Below, piece after piece: positions 53,662 to 62,077 of a DNA stretch of 64,000 bases (positions within the stretch are counted from its first letter, which is position 1; the number at the start of each line of letters is the position of its first letter). A program made the translations under genes and the position numbers. The notes under the pieces are model-generated. The model saw only the letters and a list, made by a program, of their open reading frames with translations. It ran no database searches and had not been told where the DNA came from. The stretch is from positions 1-64,000 of the forward strand of contig NZ_LJPW01000089.1 in NCBI RefSeq assembly GCF_001400735.1, in the 5' to 3' direction. This stretch comes from Pseudomonas caricapapayae. Its GTDB lineage: Bacteria; Pseudomonadota; Gammaproteobacteria; Pseudomonadales; Pseudomonadaceae.

Positions 53662-54354
53662 TCAGCTCACTCCTTTCAGGTTGGGGGCCGTCTTGTCGCG
53701 GTTGTCGGGCTGCAGCCGGAAGGCGTTGCGTTGTGAAAGATTGAGGAAGTCCACAGCGAACTCCTCAAGGTCCGCGATCACCAGCTTCAGGCGCCGTCCG
53801 AAGAAGTTGTAAGCCAGCACTGCGGGCACCGCGACTGCGATGCCGACGCCGGTCGCCACCAGCGCTTCGCCAATAGGCCCGGCGACCACCGCAATGCTCG
53901 CCGACCTGGCCTGGCTGATCGCGCTGAGTGCATGAATGATCCCGAACACTGTGCCGAACAGGCCGATGAAGGGCGCGGTGCTGCCGATCGACGCCAGCAG
54001 AATCATGCCGCTTTCCAGGCGACGACGTTCCTTGTGGATCTGCTGGCGCAGGCTGCGCTCCAGCAAGTCCTGGCGGTTCCAGCTGTGGCCCAGGTCCGGC
54101 GAGTCGTGAGGCGCTGCGAGCGCCTGCGCGCCGGCATCAGTCAAGCGTGCCAGGCTGCCTTCACTGTGCGGCAGGTGCAGCGCATTTTTCAGATCGCGAG
54201 CGGCCCAGAACTGTGCGGCGTAGCGTCGGTTCTGACGCATCAGTCGCCAGTGCTGAAACGACTTGCCGAGTAAAAGCGCCCAGGTCACCAGCGAGAAAAT
54301 CACCAGCAGGGTCATTGAGGATTGGGTGATGAGTACGGAGTAAGCGGTGTTCAT
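53662..54354 (-). CDS. exbB: Biopolymer transport protein ExbB
   Basis: ExbB forms the pentameric pore around ExbD in the TonB motor. The 230-residue protein has an N-terminal helix (LLVIFSLVTWALLLGKSFQH), a large cytoplasmic loop, and two further helices with the family core GLFGTVFGIIHALSAI and EALVATGVGIAVAVPAVLAY. It lacks the long N-terminal extension of other pseudomonad ExbB proteins. It is ten bases from tonB. Confidence 0.93.
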   Translation of the reverse strand: MNTAYSVLITQSSMTLLVIFSLVTWALLLGKSFQHWRLMRQNRRYAAQFWAARDLKNALHLPHSEGSLARLTDAGAQALAAPHDSPDLGHSWNRQDLLERSLRQQIHKERRRLESGMILLASIGSTAPFIGLFGTVFGIIHALSAISQARSASIAVVAGPIGEALVATGVGIAVAVPAVLAYNFFGRRLKLVIADLEEFAVDFLNLSQRNAFRLQPDNRDKTAPNLKGVS

Positions 54355-54364
54355 GACGTAAACC

Positions 54365-55159
54365 TCAGCGTGCGAGTTTGAAAGCCAGGGGCACGTTGAC
54401 CCAGCCTTCTACCGGGGTGTCGCCACGTTTGGCGGGAATAAAGGTCCATTGCCGGACAGCGGCCTGCGCAGCTTCATCCAGCGCCGGGACGCCGCTGCTT
54501 TGCAGCACTTGCACCTGATCGGTACGTCCGTTGGGCAGCACATGGACACGTAGCAGCGTCGTACCTTCCTGATGCCGGCGCGCAGCGGCGGGTGGATAGA
54601 CCGGAGGCGGATTGTCGAGATAACCGGCCCGGCCTATCGGTGCTGTGGTGGTCTTGGTTGCCGCAGGCGTCTGTGTCGCCACTGGTGCCGGTGTTGGCGG
54701 GGCTGCGGAGGGTGTCGGCGCAGCAGGTTTGGCGACCGCTTTTGTCGGTGCGGCTTTGGGCAGTGCCTTGGGTTTGGGCGACTCGGCAGGCTTTGGCTCC
54801 GCTGACGCTGCCTTGGGGGCTGGCGGCTGCGGTTCGGGCTGAGCGGCTGGCTCGGAGGGCGTCGGTTGGGCAGTCGGCGGCGAAACCGGTGGCGGTACCC
54901 ATTGCACGGTGATTGGCAGCGGAGGGGCTGGTTCAGGCACATGCGGCTGATCAACCGTCAGCCACCATGCCAGTGCACCATGCAGCCCGATCGCAAGCGC
55001 AATCGCCAACGCGTTTGCCAGCCATGGTCTTGGCGCAGCCTTGCTCTGTTGCTGCACAGCAAGTGCCGACGGGGCAATAGTGCGGTCGTCCACAGCCTGT
55101 TCTGGCCATTGACGCAGTTGAAGCGGTGGCGATCGGCGGGACAGTATCAGCGTTGACAT
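54365..55159 (-). CDS. tonB: Energy transducer TonB
   Basis: TonB spans the periplasm and transmits energy from ExbB-ExbD to outer-membrane receptors. The 264-residue protein has a cytoplasmic N terminus of about 45 residues, one transmembrane helix (about 47-68), a long proline/alanine/lysine-rich region (about 75-170) and the C-terminal receptor-binding domain (NPPPVYPPAAARRHQEGTTL to VNVPLAFKLAR). The extended N-terminal cytoplasmic segment is typical of pseudomonad TonB proteins. It is first in the operon. Confidence 0.93.
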   Translation of the reverse strand: MSTLILSRRSPPLQLRQWPEQAVDDRTIAPSALAVQQQSKAAPRPWLANALAIALAIGLHGALAWWLTVDQPHVPEPAPPLPITVQWVPPPVSPPTAQPTPSEPAAQPEPQPPAPKAASAEPKPAESPKPKALPKAAPTKAVAKPAAPTPSAAPPTPAPVATQTPAATKTTTAPIGRAGYLDNPPPVYPPAAARRHQEGTTLLRVHVLPNGRTDQVQVLQSSGVPALDEAAQAAVRQWTFIPAKRGDTPVEGWVNVPLAFKLAR

Positions 55160-55478
55160 GAGTTCAGCTCACCCTTGAAGGAATACGGGCCTGACGCCTT
55201 GGCGAAGGGCTCGTTTCAACTGGAGCTGATATTAATACTCTCTGTGTGTATTAATTATGACCGCGGGCATTGATGCGGATTTTCCGGCACCAATGTGGGC
55301 GCTGCTTGTCAGCCAGTCGTTCGTAAATTTCATTAGGCAAGGCAGCCGTTGCAGTGCTATCTGTCCAGACCCAACGGGTTCGCCTCTGCCGCGAATACCG
55401 ATTGCCGCGCGGGTCGAGCGACAGGGCGTCATCCTTTGAATCCGCGGTTTACACCTTGGACAAAAACGGGAGAACTCG
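55160..55478. other. Divergent gap between tonB and the FAH-family gene
   Basis: A 319-base gap. Its main feature is the AT-rich inverted repeat at 55231-55255, listed separately. The 220 bases next to the FAH gene show no convincing coding sequence; a GGGAG ribosome-binding site lies at about 55468. Confidence 0.5.
55231..55255. promoter_or_regulatory. Perfect inverted repeat upstream of the tonB operon
   Basis: ATTAATAC (55231-55238) and GTATTAAT (55248-55255) are exact inverse complements with a 9-base centre, in an AT-rich island 72 bases before the tonB start. This is the layout of a dimeric repressor or activator site. It does not match the Fur or Zur consensus. The cognate regulator is unknown. 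Confidence 0.5.
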
Positions 55479-56327
55479 ATGAAATTGCTTCGTTACGGCG
55501 AGAAAGGCCAGGAAAAGCCAGGCCTTCTTGATGCTGACCACCAAATCCGCGACCTGTCCGCGCATGTCGAGGACATCGCTGGCGATGCCTTGAGCCCTGC
55601 AGGTCTTGCACGCCTGGCTGCGCTCGATCCCGAGAGCCTGCCTCTGGTTGCGGGTCAGCCGCGTATCGGGGCGCGTGTCGGGCAGGTCGGCAAGTTTATC
55701 TGCATAGGCCTGAACTACGCCGACCACGCTGCCGAATCGCGCATGGAAGTGCCGAAGGAGCCCATCCTGTTCAACAAGTGGACCAGCGCAATCTGCGGTC
55801 CGAACGACAACGTCGAAATCCCTCGCGGCTCGCTCAAGACTGACTGGGAGGTCGAGCTGGGCGTCGTCATCGGCAAGGGCGGCCGCTACATCGACGAGGC
55901 CGTTGCCATGGAGCATGTGGCTGGCTATTGCGTGATCAACGATGTGTCCGAGCGCGAATGGCAGCTTGAGCGCGGTGGAACCTGGGACAAGGGTAAAGGC
56001 TTCGATACCTTCGGCCCGCTAGGCCCGTGGCTGGTGACCTGCGATGAGGTCGCCGACCCTCACTCGCTCGACCTGTGGCTGGAGGTTGACGGGCATCGTT
56101 ATCAGCATGGCAATACGCGAACGCTGATATTCAGCGTTCCGCAATTGATCGCTTACCTCAGCCGTTGCATGAGTCTGCAACCGGGGGATGTCATCTCGAC
56201 CGGTACGCCGCCGGGTGTGGGGATGGGTGTCAAGCCGGAGCCGGTCTTCCTGCGTGCGGGGCAACGCATGCGTCTGGGGATTACCGGGTTGGGCGAGCAG
56301 AATCAGTTGACCGTTGCGGCCGACTGA
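55479..56327 (+). CDS. Fumarylacetoacetate hydrolase family protein (ureidoglycolate lyase-like)
   Basis: A 282-residue metal-dependent enzyme of the FAH fold. Residues 1 to about 65 form the small N-terminal domain and the rest the catalytic barrel. Metal ligands E124 and E126 (DWEVELGVV) and D155 (INDVSERE) are present, as are KGFDTFGPLGPW and TGTPPGVGMG. Such proteins cut C-C or C-N bonds in acylpyruvates, catechol-pathway acids or ureidoglycolate. It is often annotated ureidoglycolate lyase, but no purine-degradation genes lie nearby, so the substrate is left open. Confidence 0.82.
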   Translation: MKLLRYGEKGQEKPGLLDADHQIRDLSAHVEDIAGDALSPAGLARLAALDPESLPLVAGQPRIGARVGQVGKFICIGLNYADHAAESRMEVPKEPILFNKWTSAICGPNDNVEIPRGSLKTDWEVELGVVIGKGGRYIDEAVAMEHVAGYCVINDVSEREWQLERGGTWDKGKGFDTFGPLGPWLVTCDEVADPHSLDLWLEVDGHRYQHGNTRTLIFSVPQLIAYLSRCMSLQPGDVISTGTPPGVGMGVKPEPVFLRAGQRMRLGITGLGEQNQLTVAAD

Positions 56328-56338
56328 TTCGCTGTGTG

Positions 56339-56363
56339 CAGGGAGTCGGCAATTGACTCCCTG
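56339..56363. terminator. Hairpin between convergent FAH and hydrolase genes
   Basis: CAGGGAGTC (56339-56347) pairs perfectly with GACTCCCTG (56355-56363) around a seven-base loop. No T run follows on either strand, so it may be a weak terminator or a 3'-end stabiliser. Confidence 0.5.
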
Positions 56364-56375
56364 TCATACCCGGAA

Positions 56376-57194
56376 TCAGCCCTGCACGAAGGTCAGCAGG
56401 TCTTTGTTGAGCGTCTCTGCATGGGTCACCGCAAAACCATGCGGCGCGCCTGGATAGACCTTCAGTTCGGCACCCTTGATCAGCTCGGCAGCGCGCTTGC
56501 CCGAGGCTTCGAAGGGGACCACTTGATCGCCGTCGCCGTGAATCACCAGGGTTGGCACATCGATTTTTGCCATGTCCGCACGGAAGTCTGTCGCCGAGAA
56601 TGCCGTAACGCAGTCCAGCGTGCCTTTGAGCGAGGCGAGCAGGGCAATATTCAGGGTCTGGGTCAGTACGCCTTCGGAAACCTTCTGTCCTTTGTTCAGG
56701 CCGTAGAAAGGCGTGGCGAAATCACTGATGAACTGGGCACGGTCCTTGAGCAGGCCTTCCTTGATGCCGTCGAACACCGATTTGTCGACGCCTTCCGGAT
56801 TGTCCTCGGTTTTGAGAAAAAACGGCGTGACCGAGCCCAGCAGGGCCAGTTTGGCAACCCGCTCGCTGCCGTATTTAGCGATGTAGCGCGTCACATCGCC
56901 ACCGCCCATCGAAAAGCCCACCAGCGTCACGTCGCGCAGGTCAAGGTGCCCGATCAGTTCGGCGATATCGTCAGCAAAGGTGTCGTAGTCATAGCCGGTC
57001 CACGGCTGGCTGGAACGGCCGAAGCCGCGGCGGTCAAAAGCGATGGTGCGATAGCCTCGGCTGCTGAGGTATTCCATCTGGTATTCCCACATGTCCGCAT
57101 CCAGCGGCCAGCCGTGGCTGAACAGTACCGGCTTGCCCGTGCCCCAGTCCTTGTAATAGATCTCGGTGCCATCTTTTGTATTGAACGTGCTCAT
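56376..57194 (-). CDS. Alpha/beta hydrolase (arylesterase / non-heme chloroperoxidase type)
   Basis: A 272-residue alpha/beta-fold hydrolase. The start at ATG 57194 gives STFNTKDGTEIYYKDWGTGK; the frame is open to 57350 without family support. The oxyanion HGWP is at 27-30, the nucleophile S95 in GFSMGGG, an acid near D223 (HGDGDQVVP) and the histidine near H252 (APHGFAVTH). Members cleave aryl esters and in the presence of peroxide form peracids that halogenate. There is no signal peptide, and the natural substrate is unknown. Confidence 0.85.
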   Translation of the reverse strand: MSTFNTKDGTEIYYKDWGTGKPVLFSHGWPLDADMWEYQMEYLSSRGYRTIAFDRRGFGRSSQPWTGYDYDTFADDIAELIGHLDLRDVTLVGFSMGGGDVTRYIAKYGSERVAKLALLGSVTPFFLKTEDNPEGVDKSVFDGIKEGLLKDRAQFISDFATPFYGLNKGQKVSEGVLTQTLNIALLASLKGTLDCVTAFSATDFRADMAKIDVPTLVIHGDGDQVVPFEASGKRAAELIKGAELKVYPGAPHGFAVTHAETLNKDLLTFVQG

Positions 57195-57378
57195 GCAGAT
57201 TCCTCTCGATGTCGGGTTGATCGGGCAAGCGTCGCGGCGAACAGGCTGATGCACGCCTTCGGCAGCTCCCGATAATTCCGGCAGCCGGCCCTTTGCATAG
57301 TTCAGTCGGGAAGACCGAGTGCACTGCCCTGACGCAATTTTTTGAAACATCGGCTCATCGTATTTCCCTGCTGCAACC

Positions 57379-57405
57379 GAACTTGCCGGGCATACGGGAA
57401 TCAGT
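57379..57405 (+). promoter_or_regulatory. Candidate AlgU (sigma-22) promoter of the mechanosensitive channel gene
   Basis: GAACTT (57379-57384) followed after 16 bases by TCAGT (57401-57405). The -35 matches the AlgU/RpoE consensus exactly; the -10 matches its leading TC. The predicted start is about 60 bases before the GTG start. Confidence 0.4.
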
Positions 57406-57471
57406 TCCTTGGGATCAAAGCGCGCTTTGGTCGGTGCATGGTTTTATTTGTCCATTGAAGGAGAGAACTGC

Positions 57472-59775
57472 GTGGCGTCTCAGCTGAAAATCTTGATCCT
57501 TTCGGGTCTGCTGCTATTCGCAGGCAGTTTCAATCTTCAGGCAGCCGATGTACCTGCGTTACCAATGGGCGCTGCGGTGCCGGCCGACGACAAGGCCGCT
57601 GAAAAAGCCGACGCCAAAGCCGATAGCAAGGCAGCTGACAAACCTGCAGCGAAAGCAGATGACAAGACGGACGCGAAACCGGCAGACGCCGGTGACCCAA
57701 CGGCAGCCGAACCGCCCGAGCTTCTGGTACAGGGCGGGTTGCTCGGGGCCATCAGTTCCAGCATCGATGACGTCCAGGAAAAGCTCAACCTCGACGACAA
57801 CCTGTTCGACGCCTGGCGATTGCGCGCCGACCGTGCGGCCGACGAACTGGAGAAGCTGGTCAACAAGCGCACTACGCGTTCGCCGTGGAGTGTGGTCGGG
57901 GACTTTCTCGCGCTGTCCTTTGTCTGGATCGGCTCGTTTGCCGTCCTGACCACGCTGGGCCGTTTTCTCGCCGTACGCTTGTGCCGGACGTCGTTCATGC
58001 GGGTGCGCGAGCGCAGTCAGGCGCTGCTCAAGTACGTCTTGCCGTTCACCCTGCCGGCCATCGTCTGCCTGCCGTTGACCCTGTATGTCAGCCACTTCAT
58101 GCCGTCATCGGTGGGGCGCGCGCTGGCGTTGTGCTTTGCCTATGCGACGAGCAGCGGCATCGTGTCTACCTCGGTGCTGCTCTGTGTAATCGTGATGTTC
58201 AACGCCGGCCACAAGCGCGCGGCTGTACGGATGATTCGCCGCTATGCGCCGAGGCCACTGTTCGTGGTCGGCTTTCTGGCGGCGCTCAGTGATGCGCTGA
58301 CCAGTCCGCAGATCGCCCGTCAGTTGGGCAGTAACGTCACCACCAGCGTTGCGGTGTTCACCGGGCTGTTTGCCTCGGTGGTGTTCTGCATGTTGATCAT
58401 CAAGGTGCGCCGCCCGGTGGCGCACCTGATTCGCAACCGTTCCCTGAGCAGCCGCCTGCAACGGCCAGCGCTGCAGCAGTCGTTGAAAATATTCTCCAAC
58501 CTGTGGCACCTGCCGATCCTGTTGATGATTCTGGTCTCGGCGATCAACCTCATAGGGGCCGGTGAAGACAGTCAGCAAGCACTGCGTTGCGCGCTGTTCA
58601 CCACCATTCTGCTGATTGCCACGGTGTTTCTAAGCACGGTGTTCCAGCACCTGTTCAAACCGACGGAATCCCTGGGGCGCGGCGGGCATGTGTACAAGGC
58701 GCGTCTGTTGAGCCTGGTGTACGCGGTGTTGCGCATTGCGCTGGCCATCGGGTTCATCGAGATACTGGGGCGTATCTGGGGTTTCTCGATGTTCGAGTTC
58801 GCCCAGCGCAATACGCTGGGGCGTGTGATCAGTGATTCGCTGAGCAGCATCGGCCTGATATTTGTGGTCACCTGGCTGCTGTGGGTAGTGCTCGACACGG
58901 CCATTCAGGAAGCCCTCAAACCGCCGGCCAATCATCGCAGTGGCCGCCAGCCGAGTACACGAATCAAGACCATCCTGCCGCTGCTGCGCAACGCGGTGAA
59001 AATCATTCTGGTGGTGATCTGCGCGATCACCACCATGGCCAACCTGGGCATCAACGTTGCACCGTTACTGGCGGGTGCCGGGGTTGTCGGTCTGGCCATC
59101 GGCTTTGGTTCTCAGCAACTGGTGCAGGACGTGATCACCGGCCTGTTCATCATCATCGAAGACACGTTCTCGGTGGGCGACTGGGTGGTGCTCAGTACCG
59201 GCCATTCCGGCTCGGTGGAAAGCCTGACCATCCGTACCGTGCGCCTGCGTGACGGCAAGGGTTTTGTCCACTCGGTGCCGTTCGGGCAGATCAAGGCGGT
59301 CACCAATCAGTCGCGGCAATTCGCCTATGCGTTCTTCTCGGTGCAGTTCACCTACGACTCGGATATCGACGATGCGCTGGCGCTGATCCGCGAGACCGGC
59401 CAGTCGATCAGCGAAGACATCCTGCTCAAGCACAACCTGCAAGGGCCGCTGGAGGTTTTCGGCGTCGACAGCATGAACCTCAACGGCATGGTACTGACCG
59501 CTCAATTCCGCACCTCTTCCGGTGGTCAGTACGCAGTGGGGCGCGCCTTCAACGAGCGCCTGAAACGACTTGTGGATAAAAGTCCGAACGTGCGTTTCGC
59601 GCAGACTTATCCACAGATGGTCATGGGGCCGGGCTTCAACAACCCACAGGCCGGCGTCGAAGTGGAAGGGCCGCCAGCGCCAACGGATCCGGCCGCAGCG
59701 ACACCTTCCGCGCCGGCACCTGCGCCGCTTGGTCTGCCCAAGGGCAACAGCCCGCCAGGGCCCGCAGCGCAGTAA
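57472..59775 (+). CDS. Large MscS-family mechanosensitive ion channel
   Basis: A 767-residue inner-membrane channel of the MscS superfamily (YbdG/YbiO-like size), predicted to release solutes on sudden drop of external osmolarity. The start is GTG 57472 after an AAGGAGAG box; it gives a clean signal peptide ending near FNLQA. Then come a K/A/D-rich low-complexity stretch (about 39-75), several transmembrane helices, the MscS pore helix and beta domain (PLLAGAGVVGLAIGFGSQQL, about 530-550; VGDWVVLSTGHSGSVES), and a proline/alanine-rich cytoplasmic tail. Both low-complexity ends are unusual additions. Confidence 0.87.
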   Translation: MASQLKILILSGLLLFAGSFNLQAADVPALPMGAAVPADDKAAEKADAKADSKAADKPAAKADDKTDAKPADAGDPTAAEPPELLVQGGLLGAISSSIDDVQEKLNLDDNLFDAWRLRADRAADELEKLVNKRTTRSPWSVVGDFLALSFVWIGSFAVLTTLGRFLAVRLCRTSFMRVRERSQALLKYVLPFTLPAIVCLPLTLYVSHFMPSSVGRALALCFAYATSSGIVSTSVLLCVIVMFNAGHKRAAVRMIRRYAPRPLFVVGFLAALSDALTSPQIARQLGSNVTTSVAVFTGLFASVVFCMLIIKVRRPVAHLIRNRSLSSRLQRPALQQSLKIFSNLWHLPILLMILVSAINLIGAGEDSQQALRCALFTTILLIATVFLSTVFQHLFKPTESLGRGGHVYKARLLSLVYAVLRIALAIGFIEILGRIWGFSMFEFAQRNTLGRVISDSLSSIGLIFVVTWLLWVVLDTAIQEALKPPANHRSGRQPSTRIKTILPLLRNAVKIILVVICAITTMANLGINVAPLLAGAGVVGLAIGFGSQQLVQDVITGLFIIIEDTFSVGDWVVLSTGHSGSVESLTIRTVRLRDGKGFVHSVPFGQIKAVTNQSRQFAYAFFSVQFTYDSDIDDALALIRETGQSISEDILLKHNLQGPLEVFGVDSMNLNGMVLTAQFRTSSGGQYAVGRAFNERLKRLVDKSPNVRFAQTYPQMVMGPGFNNPQAGVEVEGPPAPTDPAAATPSAPAPAPLGLPKGNSPPGPAAQ

Positions 59776-59928
59776 TTGACCGGGGAGGATGGGACGCGGT
59801 AACGCGTTGTTGCGGCGTCATCCACCCCACAGGCTGCGCAACTGTTGGGGGTTGGCAGGCAACGTGTTATGTTTGCAGGCGTTTTTCAATTGTTCGTTTG
59901 ATTATCCGATACCGAGCCTGCTGACTCT
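59776..59928. other. Intergenic stretch before the epimerase pair
   Basis: A 153-base gap. A GGATG/CATCC-type imperfect stem lies near 59783-59824 without a T run. An AT-rich segment (59885-59910) could hold the promoter of the epimerase genes but no clear boxes were assigned. Confidence 0.35.
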
Positions 59929-60813
59929 ATGCGAATGCGCCTTATGCTGTTGGGCGGCGGGAATGCCCTCGGGCAGGCGCTGATTCGTCTGGGTGCCGAG
60001 GAAGACATTGGTTTCCTCGCACCACGTCCACCGCAAGACGGCTGGGACGTGGCGAGCCTCACGCAACTGCTTGATGACACCCGTCCCGATGCCCTGATAA
60101 ACCTTGCTTACTACTTCGACTGGTTTCAGGCGGAGACTGTCAGCGCTGCGCGCCTGACCCATCAGGAGCGCTCTGTCGAGCGCCTTGCCGAACTGTGTCA
60201 GCACCACAACATCACCCTGGTGCAGCCTTCCAGTTATCGTGTATTCGATGGCTCGCGCGCGACGGCCTACAGCGAAAAAGACGAGCCGGTACCTTTGGGG
60301 CTGCGCGGTCAGGCGTTGTGGCGTATCGAGCAAAGCGTACGCGCCACCTGCCCGCAACATGTGCTGGTGCGTTTCGGCTGGCTGCTGGATGACAGCGCCG
60401 AAGGCGTGCTGGGTCGCTTTCTTTCGCGCGCCAGAGAACCCGGAGAGCTGCTGCTGGCCGATGATCGACGCGGTAACCCGACCCCGGTCGATGATGCGGC
60501 GCGAGTGATTATTTCAATCGTCAAGCAACTCGACTGCGAAGCGCCACTGTGGGGTACATACCACTACGCCGGACACGAGGCGACCACGCCGCTGGCGCTG
60601 GGCCAGGCGGTGCTTACCGAAGCACGTCTGCTGCATCCTCTGGCCATCGAGTCGCCCACCGCGCAGGCTCACGCCGCGCGTCCCGATGCAGCCGAAGAAC
60701 CGCAGCACGCGGTGCTGGCCTGCAAGAAGATTCTCCACACTTTCGGCATCAAGCCTCGCGCCTGGCGGGCCGGCTTGCCAAGCCTGCTGGACCGGTATTA
60801 TCGACATGTCTGA
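59929..60813 (+). CDS. RmlD-like nucleotide-sugar reductase/epimerase homologue
   Basis: A 294-residue member of the extended short-chain dehydrogenase family, most like dTDP-4-dehydrorhamnose reductase. The Rossmann glycine motif at the N terminus is LGGGNALGQAL (about 8-18). The segment QPSSYRVFDG corresponds to the RmlD catalytic neighbourhood, but the usual YXXXK motif is not clear. It may be a degenerate or regulatory member. It overlaps the next epimerase by eight bases. No other rhamnose-pathway gene is nearby. Confidence 0.72.
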   Translation: MRMRLMLLGGGNALGQALIRLGAEEDIGFLAPRPPQDGWDVASLTQLLDDTRPDALINLAYYFDWFQAETVSAARLTHQERSVERLAELCQHHNITLVQPSSYRVFDGSRATAYSEKDEPVPLGLRGQALWRIEQSVRATCPQHVLVRFGWLLDDSAEGVLGRFLSRAREPGELLLADDRRGNPTPVDDAARVIISIVKQLDCEAPLWGTYHYAGHEATTPLALGQAVLTEARLLHPLAIESPTAQAHAARPDAAEEPQHAVLACKKILHTFGIKPRAWRAGLPSLLDRYYRHV

Positions 60814-61735
60814 AGCTCCTGTTCTGATCACCGGAGGTGCGGGTTTCATTGGCTCGCACCTCACCGACGCCTTGCTTGCCAGCGGGCACGGCGTACGTAT
60901 CCTCGACAACCTCTCGGCGGGCAAACGCAGCAATTTGCCGCTCGATAACCCACGGGTCGAACTGATCGAAGGCGATGTGGCCGATGCCGAGCTGGTCAAG
61001 CGCGCTGCGCTGGGTTGCAAGGCTGTGGTGCATCTGGCGGCGGTGGCCTCGGTTCAGGCATCAGTCGATGATCCGGTGCGCACCCACCAAAGCAACTTCA
61101 TCGGCACGTTGAATGTCTGTGAGGCCATGCGCGAAGCGGGCATCAAACGGGTGATATTCGCTTCCAGCGCGGCGGTGTACGGCAACAACGGCGAAGGCGA
61201 AGCGATCACCGAAGACACCCCCAAGGCCCCGCTGACCCCTTATGCTTCGGATAAGCTGGCCAGCGAGTATTACCTGGACTTCTACCGTCGCCAGCATGGG
61301 CTGGAACCCGTGATCTTTCGCTTCTTCAACATTTTCGGCCCGCGCCAGGATCCGTCGTCGCCCTATTCGGGCGTGATCAGCATCTTTGCCGAACGCATCC
61401 AGAAAGGCCTGCCGATCAGTGTGTTTGGCGATGGCGAGCAGACACGCGATTTCTTCTATGTGGGCGATCTGCTCAAGCTGCTGCTGCAGGCTTTGTCACG
61501 CGACAGCGCCATCGAAGGCGCGATCAACGTGGGCTTGAACCAGACCACATCGCTCAACGAACTGCTGGCTGCGCTTTCGCAGGTTGTCGGTAAGCAGCCG
61601 GAAGTCAGCTATCAGGCACCACGCTCGGGCGACATCAAACATTCCTGCGCCAGCAACCAACGCCTTCTCGAGCACTTCACCCTCGACGAAGTCACCCCCT
61701 TGAAACATGGGCTTGAGTTGCTGATAGGGCGGTGA
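60806..61735 (+). CDS. NAD-dependent nucleotide-sugar epimerase/dehydratase
   Basis: A 309-residue extended short-chain dehydrogenase of the GalE/WbpP/RmlB type. The NAD motif GGAGFIG is at 10-16, the catalytic serine at S120-S121 (IFASSAAVYG), and the YXXXK pair at Y146/K150 (PYASDK). FGPRQDPSSPYSGVIS and FGDGEQTRDFFYVGD mark the sugar-nucleotide pocket. The start at ATG 60806 overlaps the RmlD-like gene, so both are co-translated and may act on the same sugar. In P. aeruginosa an epimerase gene likewise lies close to oprG. Confidence 0.85.
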   Translation: MSEAPVLITGGAGFIGSHLTDALLASGHGVRILDNLSAGKRSNLPLDNPRVELIEGDVADAELVKRAALGCKAVVHLAAVASVQASVDDPVRTHQSNFIGTLNVCEAMREAGIKRVIFASSAAVYGNNGEGEAITEDTPKAPLTPYASDKLASEYYLDFYRRQHGLEPVIFRFFNIFGPRQDPSSPYSGVISIFAERIQKGLPISVFGDGEQTRDFFYVGDLLKLLLQALSRDSAIEGAINVGLNQTTSLNELLAALSQVVGKQPEVSYQAPRSGDIKHSCASNQRLLEHFTLDEVTPLKHGLELLIGR

Positions 61736-62077
61736 ATTGCGCGCCAAGTGCTTGTCGTTATCCGTGCCTCAATCAGCCCTGAAAAAGGTGCTTATGCACG
61801 AGAGCATGGGAGGTTATGACAACTGCGATGAACATATGCGGCCTCGGTTACACTGATGCACCGTCTGTACGGCTTTTACTGCCTGTTTCGGCGGATTGTG
61901 CCCGCTACCAATTGCCTGCTGCCCAACGTTGTTGTGAGATATATTAGCTGGTTGCTCAGGATTCAGCTTCTGAGTATGTAGGAGCATTCTGCATTTTTTG
62001 TAGTTGATAACTTTAAGGTGTTCAGCAATTTCAATGGCTTCTAGTATCCATCGTCATTCTTATGAAGGACGCATGGC
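61736..62077. other. AT-rich gap upstream of a small membrane protein gene
   Basis: A 342-base gap that is visibly richer in A and T than its surroundings in the second half (about 61940-62060). No terminator, tRNA or supported gene is seen. Several TATATT- and TTGATAAC-like segments could be promoter parts, but no pair with good spacing was assigned. Confidence 0.4.

Noticed and set aside
55231..55255. Fur box upstream of tonB
   Set aside because: The inverted repeat does not match the GATAAT-type 19-base Fur pattern in either register.
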